64,000 nt of DNA, from positions 744,001 to 808,000 of the forward strand of contig NZ_CP051305.1 in assembly GCF_024181385.1 (NCBI RefSeq). Direction: 5' to 3'. The position numbers and the translations under genes were made by a program. The number at the start of each line of letters is the position of its first letter. Position 1 is the stretch's first letter. This document shows, piece after piece, positions 39,287 through 49,240 of this stretch. This DNA comes from Treponema sp. OMZ 798. Lineage in GTDB: Bacteria > Spirochaetota > Spirochaetia > Treponematales > Treponemataceae. Under the pieces are notes generated by a model, which worked only from the letters and a program-made list of their open reading frames with translations, ran no database searches and was not told where the DNA came from.

Positions 39287-39434
39287 GAATAGATAAATAA
39301 ATGAAAAAAATTTTCTTGAATAGAAAATTTATTGATGTAAATTATTTAACTGCTTTAGGAAGATTAGATTTGATAAGAGTATATTTAAATAAAATATTGG
39401 AATTGATAAAACAGAGGCAGGAAATAAAAAAACT

Positions 39435-39817
39435 ATGAAAACAAAACTTTGTATTTATTCACAACCTAACTATCTCACTCGGACAGCGATTGAAGCAGAA
39501 ATCCTTTTTGCGGTGTGTTTAAGCAAAAAGCAAGCTCTGACCGGAGGGAAGAGCCTTGCCTGTGAAGACAAATGCAGCAAAAAGATTGGAGCGGAAAGCG
39601 CGGTGCTTAATTTTGTTTTCTTCATACTGATAAAAAACAAAATTGAGCAGTCCGCCAAAAGAAACTCATTACTGAAAAAAACTACTGACAGGACTTTTGA
39701 AAATAGGCGGAGCAGATACAAGGAGCCTAGTAAAAATAAAGCGGAGGCGTATCGGGTATACGTCGAGCATTTATTTTTGCGTAGCGACGCAGGAGATGCC
39801 CGCATATTTTCAAAAGA
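39435..39817 (+). repeat. Leader repeat L6
   Basis: From the CGGACAGCG motif on it is almost identical to L5, including the AAAAATAAA/TTTATTTTT stem. This suggests recent duplication or conversion of this pair. No Shine-Dalgarno site precedes the ATG. Confidence 0.85.
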
Positions 39818-42800
39818 GGTAATCCACGATGGCTTAGGACGCATAAACTACACAGCCAAAGAAGGAGAAGTATACATAGACGGAACCGATTACCAAACTC
39901 AAACAGGCTGGAATGTTTCGGGAGCGGTTTATTATGATGAAGACGGAAGAAAAAAAGGAGAAGGACAGCCCGTGTTCTATGGAGGAGATATACAAAATGA
40001 ATTAAGCGGAAGCTCAAGCCAAATCCTTTTATATGAAAAATTAAACGAATTAAAACATCCTACAAGCTATGAATATGACGGACTAGGCCGCGTAATAAAA
40101 ACAACCCTTCCCGATGGAAACAGTCAAAAAACGGAATACTCGATAGATGCTTCGCTTCAAATAACAAAAACAACCGACCCATTGGAAAACATAAACATCA
40201 GTAAAAAAGATATAAGAGGAAACATAAAAGAAGTAGAAAGACGGGATAAAAACAACACTCTCCTTACTAAGGCAAAATACGAATACTCTGTTCTTGGCGA
40301 GATGCTGCGAGCCTACGACGCTAAAGACAACTTATTAGCAGTAAACTATGACATGCTCGGAAGGCGTATAAGTTTAGAAAGCCTTGATATGGGAAGAAAA
40401 GAATGGAGCTATGACGATAAAGGCCGATTGGAATATGAGACGGATTCAGTCCTGCGCTCAAAATTAGCGTCAATAAAATATGAATACGACGGACTGGACA
40501 GAATAATAAAAATAGACTATCCTTTTAGTGAAGATGTAGAATATGAATACGGAGCACCGGGAGAAAAAGGAGCGGGAGAAGTAATCCGCAAAAAAGATGA
40601 AACAGGAGAGACAATGTACAGCTACGGCCTACTAAACGAGGTAAAGGTAGAAACACGGACAATAAAGAGGGGAAGAGACTTCCAAAAACCCGTAACCGCC
40701 GTCTTTAACTACGAAGCCGACTACCTTGGCAGAATGCAAAGCATAAGCTACCCCGACGGCGAAGTGCTGACTTACAGCTACGACAAAGGAGGACAATTAA
40801 AAGGAGTTACCGGCACAAAGGGAATAGAAACCTATAGATACGTAGACAATATCTTATACGATGAACATGCACAACGAGTCTACATCAAATACGGCAACGG
40901 AGTCGAAACAAGATACACTTATGACCCTGCACGCCGCTGGCTAAAAGACATCAAGACAGAAAATAAAGATAAGAATTTGGTATTCCAAAAAATAAACTAC
41001 AACTTTGATGCAGTAGGCAATGTAGAGGGGTATATAAATACTTCAAGCAAATATGAAACAAGTCAAAGCTACAGCTATGATGCCCTCTATCAACTTATAA
41101 AAGCCGAAGGAACGCACAAACAATACGGAGGAATAAACCCTAACCCCGATAACCCTCACCCGTCAAACCCCTTACACACAAATAAATACAGACAAACCTT
41201 TGCCTTCGACATAATAGGGAACATGACGAATAAGAGCAGCACCACAAACCTTCCCGGAGGCTCAATAGGAACTACCGATGACACAAAACTAAACTATGAA
41301 TCGGATTATGAGTATGACAGTAAATATGCACACCGCTTAATAAGAGCCGGAACCCGTTATTACCGATACGACGCCAACGGCAACATCACTGCAGAAAAAG
41401 ACGGAAAGTTCAGCGACAAAGAAGATCTTACCTTTACCTACTCCTACTTTGCAGAACATGACGTATACGGCGTAGACTACGGCTTTGACCTAGAACCCCC
41501 TGAAGATGACCCTGCAAACCTAGAAAGTGGAGGCACAACAAGTACTACACCTACAGGAGGCTACAGAAGAGATTATACATGGAACGAAAGAAATCTCTTG
41601 GTAAAATCGGACGATAAGTTAAACACAGTAATATACCGCTATGGAGATGACGGACAGAGAGCATTAAAATTTACACAACAGAGTAACAACGAGACACTGT
41701 ATTTTAATAACTTTTATTCGGTACACCAAGTTGCCCATGAACCCAACCACGAACATGGGCTTAGAGTAAGCAAACACATCTTTGTCGGAAACTCGCGATT
41801 AGTAACTGCTATGACGCACGCAGACAACCACGGCGACACAACAGAACAAACAGAGAAAAGATACTACTACCACGCAGACCATCTGCAAAGTGCACAGTTT
41901 ATAACCGATTGGAATGGTATGCAGTATGAACACATAGAGTATACCCCGTATGGAGAGCTGTGGATAGAGGAAACGGCACCCGGAATAGATAAACTGCCGT
42001 TTAGGTTTACCGGTAAAGAACTGGATGAAGAGACAGGGCTGTATTACTATGGGGCAAGGTATCTTGATCCGAAGTATTCGAGGTGGCTGTCAGGTGATCC
42101 GGCGTTAAATGATTACATACCAAAGGCTCCGATAGATGATGAAGCGAAGAAGCACAATGAAAACCTGCCGGGCATGGGAGGCGTGTTTAATGTTGTAAAC
42201 TTGCACCTGTACCACTACGCGGGCAATAATCCGGTGAAGTATACCGATCCGGATGGGAGAAAAAGTAGATCTATATCATCAAATGAGTTATCTTATATTG
42301 AAGAAATTCTTGGTACTATAGGTAAAAATATAAATAATAATGTTACTATTAAATCATCACCTATAAATGGCAGCGCATCACTTGCTTGGAAAACAATTTA
42401 TTTAGATAAAGAGATTTTTAATAATCCTTTGGCGAGTGACCATGGAAAAAAAACTCTAATACATGAGGCATTTCATCAAGTACAATATTTTTTTGACAGT
42501 GCAGGTGCTGGTATTATTCCTCTTCCAAAATTATTTCCATCAGCATGGGATCGGTTGGTTATAAATGAAAGAATTTACTCTCTATTTTCAGATGTTTATA
42601 AATCAGGTGATTATGAATTAACAGACATATCTAAATATAATAAATTATCTGACATACCATATTTAGAAGGGCAAGCTCAACTGGTTGGTATTTATGCCGC
42701 TCTTTATACAAAATTCAGGCGAGGCGATAAGATGTCTGATAAAGATCGTGCAGCTTTAAAAGATATGAATCGTATACTAATAAATTCAGGAATAACGTCG

Positions 42801-42839
42801 GAGGCTACAAAATGGGTTTCAGAAAATTTACAAGATTAA
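39435..42839 (+). CDS. Orphan Rhs module 6 with HExxH tip
   Basis: The 1134-residue frame follows the layout of module 5 up to YTDPDG. The 193-residue tip has LIHEAFHQVQYFFDS (HExxH at 1010-1014) and a distal YLEGQAQLVGIYAAL segment that may provide the third zinc ligand: zincin-type peptidase. The last 28 bases overlap the partner gene in another frame. Confidence 0.85.
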   Translation: MKTKLCIYSQPNYLTRTAIEAEILFAVCLSKKQALTGGKSLACEDKCSKKIGAESAVLNFVFFILIKNKIEQSAKRNSLLKKTTDRTFENRRSRYKEPSKNKAEAYRVYVEHLFLRSDAGDARIFSKEVIHDGLGRINYTAKEGEVYIDGTDYQTQTGWNVSGAVYYDEDGRKKGEGQPVFYGGDIQNELSGSSSQILLYEKLNELKHPTSYEYDGLGRVIKTTLPDGNSQKTEYSIDASLQITKTTDPLENINISKKDIRGNIKEVERRDKNNTLLTKAKYEYSVLGEMLRAYDAKDNLLAVNYDMLGRRISLESLDMGRKEWSYDDKGRLEYETDSVLRSKLASIKYEYDGLDRIIKIDYPFSEDVEYEYGAPGEKGAGEVIRKKDETGETMYSYGLLNEVKVETRTIKRGRDFQKPVTAVFNYEADYLGRMQSISYPDGEVLTYSYDKGGQLKGVTGTKGIETYRYVDNILYDEHAQRVYIKYGNGVETRYTYDPARRWLKDIKTENKDKNLVFQKINYNFDAVGNVEGYINTSSKYETSQSYSYDALYQLIKAEGTHKQYGGINPNPDNPHPSNPLHTNKYRQTFAFDIIGNMTNKSSTTNLPGGSIGTTDDTKLNYESDYEYDSKYAHRLIRAGTRYYRYDANGNITAEKDGKFSDKEDLTFTYSYFAEHDVYGVDYGFDLEPPEDDPANLESGGTTSTTPTGGYRRDYTWNERNLLVKSDDKLNTVIYRYGDDGQRALKFTQQSNNETLYFNNFYSVHQVAHEPNHEHGLRVSKHIFVGNSRLVTAMTHADNHGDTTEQTEKRYYYHADHLQSAQFITDWNGMQYEHIEYTPYGELWIEETAPGIDKLPFRFTGKELDEETGLYYYGARYLDPKYSRWLSGDPALNDYIPKAPIDDEAKKHNENLPGMGGVFNVVNLHLYHYAGNNPVKYTDPDGRKSRSISSNELSYIEEILGTIGKNINNNVTIKSSPINGSASLAWKTIYLDKEIFNNPLASDHGKKTLIHEAFHQVQYFFDSAGAGIIPLPKLFPSAWDRLVINERIYSLFSDVYKSGDYELTDISKYNKLSDIPYLEGQAQLVGIYAALYTKFRRGDKMSDKDRAALKDMNRILINSGITSEATKWVSENLQD

Positions 42840-43237
42840 TCTTAATTATTTCTTTTTGTATACATTTATCTGCATGTATATTACCTAAGCCGCCATTAAT
42901 AAATTTTATTTCAATGGATGGTAATGATATTATCATTGAATATAATGCAAAAAAAATAGGTCATGAAATGACTAAGTTATGGGCAGAGGCAATAAGTGAT
43001 ATGGAGCGAGTGGAAATCCCATTTGAGATTTTAAAATATAGTATAAGTCCGAAGAATAAAAATAAAATATTAATAACTGTGTCTAAGTTTTCTGATAATG
43101 ATATTTATCAAGGTTCATTTAATATTTTTATAGGATTTCAAAATCGTAGATTTGATAGAATTACGGTGTTTGTTAAAATAAACAAAAAAGATTGTACAAT
43201 TACAGTTTTAGATGAATATAGTTTTTGGTTTCTATAA
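42812..43237 (+). CDS. Putative immunity lipoprotein of module 6
   Basis: The 141-residue protein has a lipoprotein signal (LILIISFCIHLSAC) and a small beta-rich mature part. It starts 28 bases inside the toxin gene, the deepest overlap in the array. No known family was recognised. Confidence 0.65.
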   Translation: MGFRKFTRLILIISFCIHLSACILPKPPLINFISMDGNDIIIEYNAKKIGHEMTKLWAEAISDMERVEIPFEILKYSISPKNKNKILITVSKFSDNDIYQGSFNIFIGFQNRRFDRITVFVKINKKDCTITVLDEYSFWFL

Positions 43238-43256
43238 ATATATGATAAAGGCTAAA

Positions 43257-43494
43257 ATGAAAACTTATAATGTATTATCTACTGTTTATATATTTTCTCA
43301 AGTTATAAAGTTGTACTATTATGTTTTACTTTTATGGATGGTTAAAAATCAAACTAAAGCTTCGGGATTCTTAAGGGCAGAGCCCTTAGGTAGCAATTTT
43401 GAAGATAGGAGGGGTTATAGGGGAAAGAAGTACATCCGGCGAAGCTTCAAGGTTAATCTTTTATCTGACAAAAGTGTCTTCCCTCTCCTAATAG
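43257..43494 (+). repeat. Divergent leader L7
   Basis: The leader of module 7 shares almost no sequence with the others, but keeps the pattern: it starts ATGAAAAC, has a CTTAAGGGC/GCCCTTAGG hairpin, then GAAGATAGGAGGGG with CCCTCTCCTAATAG as possible outer arms just before the Rhs junction. Confidence 0.55.
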
Positions 43495-44615
43495 ACTTTA
43501 ATAACTTTTACTCCGTACACCAAGTTGCCCACGAACCCAACCACGAGCACGGACTCAGAGTAAGCAAACACATCTTTGTAGGCAACTCAAGATTAGTAAC
43601 CGCCATGACTCACGCCGATAATAACGGCGACACAACAGAACAAACAGAGAAGCGTTACTACTACCATAGCGACCACTTGGGCAGCGCACAATTTATAACC
43701 GACTGGAGAGGCAGACAGTACGAACATATAGAATACACGCCTTACGGCGAACTCTGGATTGAAGAGGTCGCCGCGGGCTTAGATAAGTTACCGTTCAGAT
43801 TTACGGGAAAAGAGCTTGATGAAGAGACGGGGCTGTACTACTATGGAGCGAGGTATCTTGATCCGAAGTATAGTAGGTGGTTATCGGGAGACCCGGCGTT
43901 AGGAGAGTATATACCTCCTCCTGGGACAGAACCTAGTAAGCTTGCCGGTATGGGTGGAGTATATAATACGATAAATTTACATATTTACCACTATGCGGGC
44001 AATAATCCGATTAAATATATTGATCCGGATGGGAGAGATATAATATATCTTAATGATCAGAGTGCTGTTGGAGGCAATGGTCATGGAGCGATGTTGATTG
44101 GCAACGATAAAGATGGATGGATTTATTATAGTAAAGATGGCCCCTTTGAATCTAATAAAGATATTGATCCAATAGATGATAATGATAAAAGACGAAGAAC
44201 TGAAAATGGAAATTTTAGATATGATAAGTATGATAGTATCGAAGCCTTTGATAAAGATAAAGCTGTTTCAGGACGTTATAATCGTAGAGTTCGTATAAAA
44301 ACTTCTATAGCTGAAGATAAAAGGATGAAAACATATGCCGATAACCATTGGAATGACAAATATAATTTTGGTATTGAAAACTGTAGTGATCTAGTATTAG
44401 ATACAATGTATTCAAGTGGTAATTCTATGTTAGGATTTGCATTATTATTAGGTACTACCGACGAATTTTTTCCATTAACATCCCCAAATAGATTATATGA
44501 TACACTTAACTCAGTATATGGTGAATCTTTTACTTCACGATTGGGTTCTAGAATAAAAAATAAATTTGGTGTATTGCCAAGAATGCTGGTAGATTATTTA
44601 TTTCCAAAGAGGTAA
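43257..44615 (+). CDS. Orphan Rhs module 7 with permuted papain-like tip
   Basis: The start at 43257 is chosen by analogy with other leaders (open from 43212). The Rhs part enters at FNNFYSVHQVAHEP and is chimeric: first the HADNNGDTTEQ type, then the HSDHLGSAQF...EEVAAGLDK type. The linker is the short PPPGTEPSKLAGMGG version and the boundary reads YIDPDG. The 193-residue tip has GNGHGAMLIGNDKDGW (His about 276) and IENCSDLVLDT (Cys about 376). His before Cys is the order of permuted NlpC/LRAT-like papain folds. Homologous to the broken tip of module 2. Confidence 0.8.
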   Translation: MKTYNVLSTVYIFSQVIKLYYYVLLLWMVKNQTKASGFLRAEPLGSNFEDRRGYRGKKYIRRSFKVNLLSDKSVFPLLIDFNNFYSVHQVAHEPNHEHGLRVSKHIFVGNSRLVTAMTHADNNGDTTEQTEKRYYYHSDHLGSAQFITDWRGRQYEHIEYTPYGELWIEEVAAGLDKLPFRFTGKELDEETGLYYYGARYLDPKYSRWLSGDPALGEYIPPPGTEPSKLAGMGGVYNTINLHIYHYAGNNPIKYIDPDGRDIIYLNDQSAVGGNGHGAMLIGNDKDGWIYYSKDGPFESNKDIDPIDDNDKRRRTENGNFRYDKYDSIEAFDKDKAVSGRYNRRVRIKTSIAEDKRMKTYADNHWNDKYNFGIENCSDLVLDTMYSSGNSMLGFALLLGTTDEFFPLTSPNRLYDTLNSVYGESFTSRLGSRIKNKFGVLPRMLVDYLFPKR

Positions 44616-44620
44616 ACTTA

Positions 44621-45730
44621 ATGAAACAAAAACAAATTATAGTTATACTTTATATTATTGTATTAATGATGATTATTCTTCCTGTAGGAATTTTGATTCA
44701 CTGGTTGTTTTTTAAATCAGGAATAAAACTAAAGCTTAATACACAAAATCGGCAAGAAGTTTCAAGTGAATATATTTATGACTTTGATACATCAGAATAT
44801 ATATTTGCATCTACACAAAATGAGTGGTTTGAAATATCCCAAAAGGGAAAATGGTATGATGTACGGTTCAATGGGAGTGATGTAGATACAGATGTTATCC
44901 AACAATTTACTGCAGCCGGACAATATAATGAAGACGGTAAAGAGATGACTTTGTCTTCAGATTCAATTACTATTACAGATGATGGCCTTATTGTGATATC
45001 AGGGACCCGGTGTATCTGCTATCTTGATGTTATAAATAAAAAAATAATTAAAGTTATTCCATTAGAATATACAAAGACTGTTGCAGTAAATGTAGGAGGC
45101 CGTGATATTCTCTTTTTTGACGGTGGTAATTTATACAAATATGAATTTAATACGGATACTAAAGTCTTGTTATACGAAACAAAAGTTTATAAATTCGAAA
45201 TATCCAGCAAGGATTTATATAAAAATTCTCCATACACTTATAATAAAGAAGATGAATATATTTTTACGCCTAATGCAACTGTGGAATATCCTTATCCTTA
45301 CGCTCGACCTGTTCACATTGCATATTCAAAAAAATATAATAGTATATATTATAAAACTCAAATTTTATTGTATGATAAATTAGAAACAGCAGTTATGTCC
45401 ATGTCATTAGATGATTTTAAGATTTATGTAGTCTGTTTGAATGGTGAATTTAATACTGATCTTGACGGCAATATTTTTTATACACAAAAAAACGCTTTAT
45501 TCCGCCATGATGGAAAAACAAGAAAATCCGAAAAAATTTTTGAACATGATGAAATAATCAGCTGGTTTAAAGTTTTTGATGATACAATATTTTTTATGCA
45601 AAAAAGTTCACCAAATATAAAGGGTGTAAGGTTTCCTGAATTTAAAGTATATCATCAAAACAAAGTAAAATATGTAAAAATAAATGCTAATGTTTATAGA
45701 AACTGTTGGGATATAATAAAGAAATACTAA
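44621..45730 (+). CDS. Membrane-anchored beta-propeller-like partner of module 7
   Basis: The 369-residue protein has an AGAGG site, one N-terminal membrane segment (about 7-31) and a beta-rich periplasmic part. It is a distant relative of the protein at 25419-26450. Both toxin and partner are thus conserved as pairs between modules 2 and 7. Repeated strand units such as DILFFDGGNLYKYEF fit a propeller. Confidence 0.75.
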   Translation: MKQKQIIVILYIIVLMMIILPVGILIHWLFFKSGIKLKLNTQNRQEVSSEYIYDFDTSEYIFASTQNEWFEISQKGKWYDVRFNGSDVDTDVIQQFTAAGQYNEDGKEMTLSSDSITITDDGLIVISGTRCICYLDVINKKIIKVIPLEYTKTVAVNVGGRDILFFDGGNLYKYEFNTDTKVLLYETKVYKFEISSKDLYKNSPYTYNKEDEYIFTPNATVEYPYPYARPVHIAYSKKYNSIYYKTQILLYDKLETAVMSMSLDDFKIYVVCLNGEFNTDLDGNIFYTQKNALFRHDGKTRKSEKIFEHDEIISWFKVFDDTIFFMQKSSPNIKGVRFPEFKVYHQNKVKYVKINANVYRNCWDIIKKY

Positions 45731-45801
45731 TGGTAATACCAATTGCGAGTATATATGAATATTATAAAAATATTATAAAAATATAGGTAATAGACAAACT
45801 T

Positions 45802-46292
45802 ATGAAAACAAAACTTTACATTTATTCACAGCTTAACTATCTCACTTCTCGGACAGCGATTGAAGCGGAAATCCTTTTTGCGGTTTGTGTAATCGAAAAG
45901 CAAGCTCTGACCGGAGGAAAGAGCTTTGCCTGTGAAGATAAATGCAGCAAAAAGATTGGAGCGGCATTGGTGCAGCAAGCCGATAGGCGCAGCTTCGAAG
46001 CAAGCGCGATGCCGGTATTTGTGTACTTTTACATAATTATGATAGTACACAAGTGTCAGCAGTCCGCCGCTCAAAGCTTCTTAGGCACCTTTGAGCTTCG
46101 AGTTTTGCCATTCGGCAAAACATCGGGGATTAAACTTTTAAATTTACTAAGTAACTCCACTGACAGGACTTTTGAAAATAGGCGGAGCAGATACAAGGAG
46201 TTAGGCAAAAAAGTACCGCAGGCGTATCGGGTATACGTCGAGGACACTTTTTTGCCGTGCGACGCAGGAGATGCCCGTATATTTTCAAAAGA
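45802..46292 (+). repeat. Leader repeat L8
   Basis: This leader is closest to L1, including the half-mismatched GCCGGTATTTGTGTAC/GTACACAAGTGTCAGC stem, a GTTTTGCC/GGCAAAAC hairpin and the GGCAAAAAAGT terminal hairpin. Confidence 0.85.
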
Positions 46293-47127
46293 GGAGACAG
46301 GGCTGTATTACTATGGAGCAAGGTATCTTGACCCGAAGTATAGTAGGTGGTTAAGCGGTGATCCGGCGTTGAATGATTATATACCCAAGGCACCGATAAA
46401 TGATGAAGCTAAGAAGCATAATGAGAACTTGCCCGGAATGGGAGGGATGTTTAATACCGTCAATCTTCATGTGTATCATTATGCAGGGAATAATCCGGTG
46501 AAGTATACTGATCCGGATGGAGAAGAAATAATACTAGTTAGCGGTTTTGACTTAGCATATCATAATTATATGGGAAAGAAATGGGATATTGATGGAGTGT
46601 ATGCATTTGAATTAAATGAATTAGATAAAACTTTTATTGGTCAGGTATTTTCACTGTTTGGATATGATAATGGTATGAAGTTAATTGGAAAGGTTGAATA
46701 TAGCCATAATCGGTACGGTGATAGATACCATGTGGTAGATCAAGATACCGGAGAAGTTATAGGTTCTTTATATTATGATTTAGGTAGGTCTCATGCAAAA
46801 AATAGGGATAGGTGGAATATGGGTAAATTTTTAGTAAATGCTGGACTAGATGCTCTTACTGTAGGAGGAATTGCTAAAGGTGTTATAAAAGAAGGGACTA
46901 AAAAAGCAGGAGAGGTAGTTTTAAAAAATTTACGACCAACTACTTTAAGTATTACTATTTCACTTGGATCTAGTGAAAAAAAATCATCCTTTTGGGCTGG
47001 AGTAAAGGACTTTTTAAAAGGTCTCATTCCTTTTAAAGGGACGTATGATGCTGCAAAAAAAACAATAAATGAAAGTGGAGATATTTATTATATCACTAAT
47101 GAAGAATTATTAAAGAGGTTAAAATGA
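45802..47127 (+). CDS. Orphan Rhs module 8, tip of unknown type
   Basis: The 441-residue frame retains only the last part of the Rhs core, entering at ETGLYYYGARYLDPKYSRW (main-gene equivalent 17577). The 201-residue tip starts EEIILVSGFDLAYHNYMG. It has VGKVEY-like strands and a Gly/Ala-rich hydrophobic stretch (FLVNAGLDALTVGGIAKGV) and no recognised catalytic motif. The partner is a two-helix membrane protein, so a membrane-active toxin is possible. The stop overlaps the next gene by ATGA. Confidence 0.75.
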   Translation: MKTKLYIYSQLNYLTSRTAIEAEILFAVCVIEKQALTGGKSFACEDKCSKKIGAALVQQADRRSFEASAMPVFVYFYIIMIVHKCQQSAAQSFLGTFELRVLPFGKTSGIKLLNLLSNSTDRTFENRRSRYKELGKKVPQAYRVYVEDTFLPCDAGDARIFSKEETGLYYYGARYLDPKYSRWLSGDPALNDYIPKAPINDEAKKHNENLPGMGGMFNTVNLHVYHYAGNNPVKYTDPDGEEIILVSGFDLAYHNYMGKKWDIDGVYAFELNELDKTFIGQVFSLFGYDNGMKLIGKVEYSHNRYGDRYHVVDQDTGEVIGSLYYDLGRSHAKNRDRWNMGKFLVNAGLDALTVGGIAKGVIKEGTKKAGEVVLKNLRPTTLSITISLGSSEKKSSFWAGVKDFLKGLIPFKGTYDAAKKTINESGDIYYITNEELLKRLK

Positions 47128-47381
47128 ATACACAATTAATCCGTCAACTCTTATCAACCATTTCATTTATCTTATGTGGTATATGTTTCATAGTAGCTGT
47201 TGTAATTCGATTTTATATTTATAACAGGCTTATTGAGGACGGAACAATGGGAAAATGGTGGATGTCAGTTGAATGGGACTATATGAAAGCTTATCCTGAA
47301 GATATAAGAATTTTGGTGATTTACATATTATGTTGTATTGGTTTTCTTCTGTTTCTTGGTATTGGAGGTGCTTTGCAGTGA
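47124..47381 (+). CDS. Small two-helix membrane protein, putative immunity of module 8
   Basis: The 85-residue protein has two hydrophobic segments (about 10-30 and 63-81) around a short polar loop (LIEDGTMGKWWMSVEWDYMK). It overlaps the toxin by ATGA and follows AGAGG. Immunity proteins with this topology are known for pore-forming bacteriocins. Confidence 0.65.
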   Translation: MNTQLIRQLLSTISFILCGICFIVAVVIRFYIYNRLIEDGTMGKWWMSVEWDYMKAYPEDIRILVIYILCCIGFLLFLGIGGALQ

Positions 47382-47509
47382 GTTCTAAGGTCTTGTCATA
47401 AATAGTTGTATAAATAACTAAAATCATGCCTTGCATAAAGAATAAAAAATTAGAAAATGTGGAGATAAAATATTAATTGATAAACTGGTTAGCACAAGAG
47501 AAAATTATT

Positions 47510-47958
47510 ATGAAAACAAAATATTACATTTATTCACAGCCTAACCATCTCACCTCTCGGGTAGTGATTGCAAGGGAGCAAAAGCAATTTATCAAAATTG
47601 CTTTTGCTGTACATCTTTCCGCAGTAATTTCTGCGGAAAGATACCGAAGCGACAGCGAAGCCCTGAAAAGCGCGGTGCCTGCACTTGTGTACTTTTACAT
47701 AATTATGATAGTACACAAGTGTCAGCAGTCCGCCGCTCAAAGCTGCTTAGGCACCTTTGAGCTTCGAGTTTTGCCATTCGGCAAAACATCGGGGGGTAAG
47801 CTTTTAAATTTACTAAGTAACTCCACTGACAGGACTTTTGAAAATAGGCGGAGCAGATACAAGGAGTTAGGCAAAAAAGTACCGCAGGCGTATCGGGTAT
47901 ACGTCGAGGACACTTTTTTGCCGTGCGACGCAGGAGATGCCCGTATATTTTCAAAAGA
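47510..47958 (+). repeat. Leader repeat L9
   Basis: The usual CGGACAGCG reads CGGGTAGTG here. Hairpins with AGCAAAAGCAATTT, TTTCCGCA, GTTTTGCC and GGCAAAAAAGT arms are all present, so this copy combines units seen separately in L3 and L8. Confidence 0.85.
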
Positions 47959-48684
47959 GGAGACAGGGCTGTATTACTATGGGGCAAGGTATCTTGATCC
48001 GAAATATAGTAGGTGGCTATCGGGAGATCCTGCATTAAATGATTACATACCGCAAGCTCCTGTAAATGACGAAGCGAAGAAACACAATGAAAACTTACCC
48101 GGAATGGGTGGGGTGTTTAATACCGTCAATCTGCACGTGTACCACTATGCGGGGAATAATCCGGTGAAGTATACTGACCCGGATGGGAATTTTATTGCAT
48201 CTTATTTTGCAAATACTAAATTCAACGATGCTTTTAATTTTTTTATTGAGAAATATCAAAAAAAATTAGATACAATAAATAGAGCCAGTCAACTTTATCA
48301 ACAAATATATGATCTACCCAAAAACACAGCTTTGGAAGATGCCATCGTATTTGATAAAGAACAAGCTAATGATTATATTCTTATTACAGCCGGAGCATAT
48401 GCAGAACAGATGGGATATGAAAAAAAATCTGAAGAATATAATAATTATGTAAAACAAGAAACAAAATTATATTCAAAACTTCAAGACTTAGAAAACAAAA
48501 ATATCCTGATGGTACTTATAAAAATGGACTTGTCGATAAGATATTAAATACGGCTTTGAATCTATACAATAATAAATACCAAGAATGCATTTCAGAAGGC
48601 TTATCGAACACTGACGCCATGAAACATGCGGACAGTGTTGCAAATGAGTATCTAAATAAAACTTTGGAGGAAAATGAATTATGA
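47510..48684 (+). pseudogene. Orphan Rhs module 9, tip frameshifted in an A run
   Basis: The Rhs part enters at ETGLYYYGARY as in module 8. The frame as read stops at 48547 with a 119-residue tip. Adding one A to the A5 run at 48497-48501 restores ENKKYPDGTYKNGLVDKIL and continues to a TGA at 48682-48684, which overlaps the partner start as ATGA like its sister modules. The restored helical tip would be about 165 residues with no recognised motif. This is either a real or phase-variable frameshift, or a sequencing error. Confidence 0.8.
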
Positions 48685-49166
48685 TAAAAAGATATATTTG
48701 TTTATTATTTATGTTGTTTCTCTTAATATCTGTGTTTTCGGATAACGAATCAACAGTTTCATCCGGCTTTCCCATAAATAAATATAAATACGCTGATAGA
48801 AATTTTAAATTTGATAATATTATGTCTTTAGCTATAAGTTATTGGATAAAAGAAAATCCTTTTCCGAATTTAGATTATTCCGAATCGTATATTGAGTTTA
48901 ATGAGGAATTTATATTTCTTTCCGATTCTAAATTTCTTGTGATTGAAACTATGTGGACTGCATCATATTTGGAAACAATAAATGAATATATATTTGATCA
49001 TAGTTTAAGCGGATTGTTTGGAGAATACTCTTATGAGCTAAATGAACAAGGAAATATAGAAAATAAATTTTATATAATAAAGCTCAAAGATAATAAATTA
49101 TTGGTATATAATAAAATAAAGGAAAAAGAAACAGTGTATGTATGTAGACATAAAACTTTTTTTTAG
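48681..49166 (+). CDS. Putative secreted immunity protein of module 9
   Basis: The 161-residue protein follows a TGGAGG site and has a signal peptide (YICLLFMLFLLISVFSD). The mature part is acidic and aromatic with no recognised fold. It appears intact although its toxin is frameshifted. Confidence 0.65.
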   Translation: MIKRYICLLFMLFLLISVFSDNESTVSSGFPINKYKYADRNFKFDNIMSLAISYWIKENPFPNLDYSESYIEFNEEFIFLSDSKFLVIETMWTASYLETINEYIFDHSLSGLFGEYSYELNEQGNIENKFYIIKLKDNKLLVYNKIKEKETVYVCRHKTFF

Positions 49167-49240
49167 ACAATGTAGTATAACCCCGAGCTATTGCGCATGG
49201 TTTTGTTATGTATGTTTTTTTAAGATTAAAAGGAGATGAA

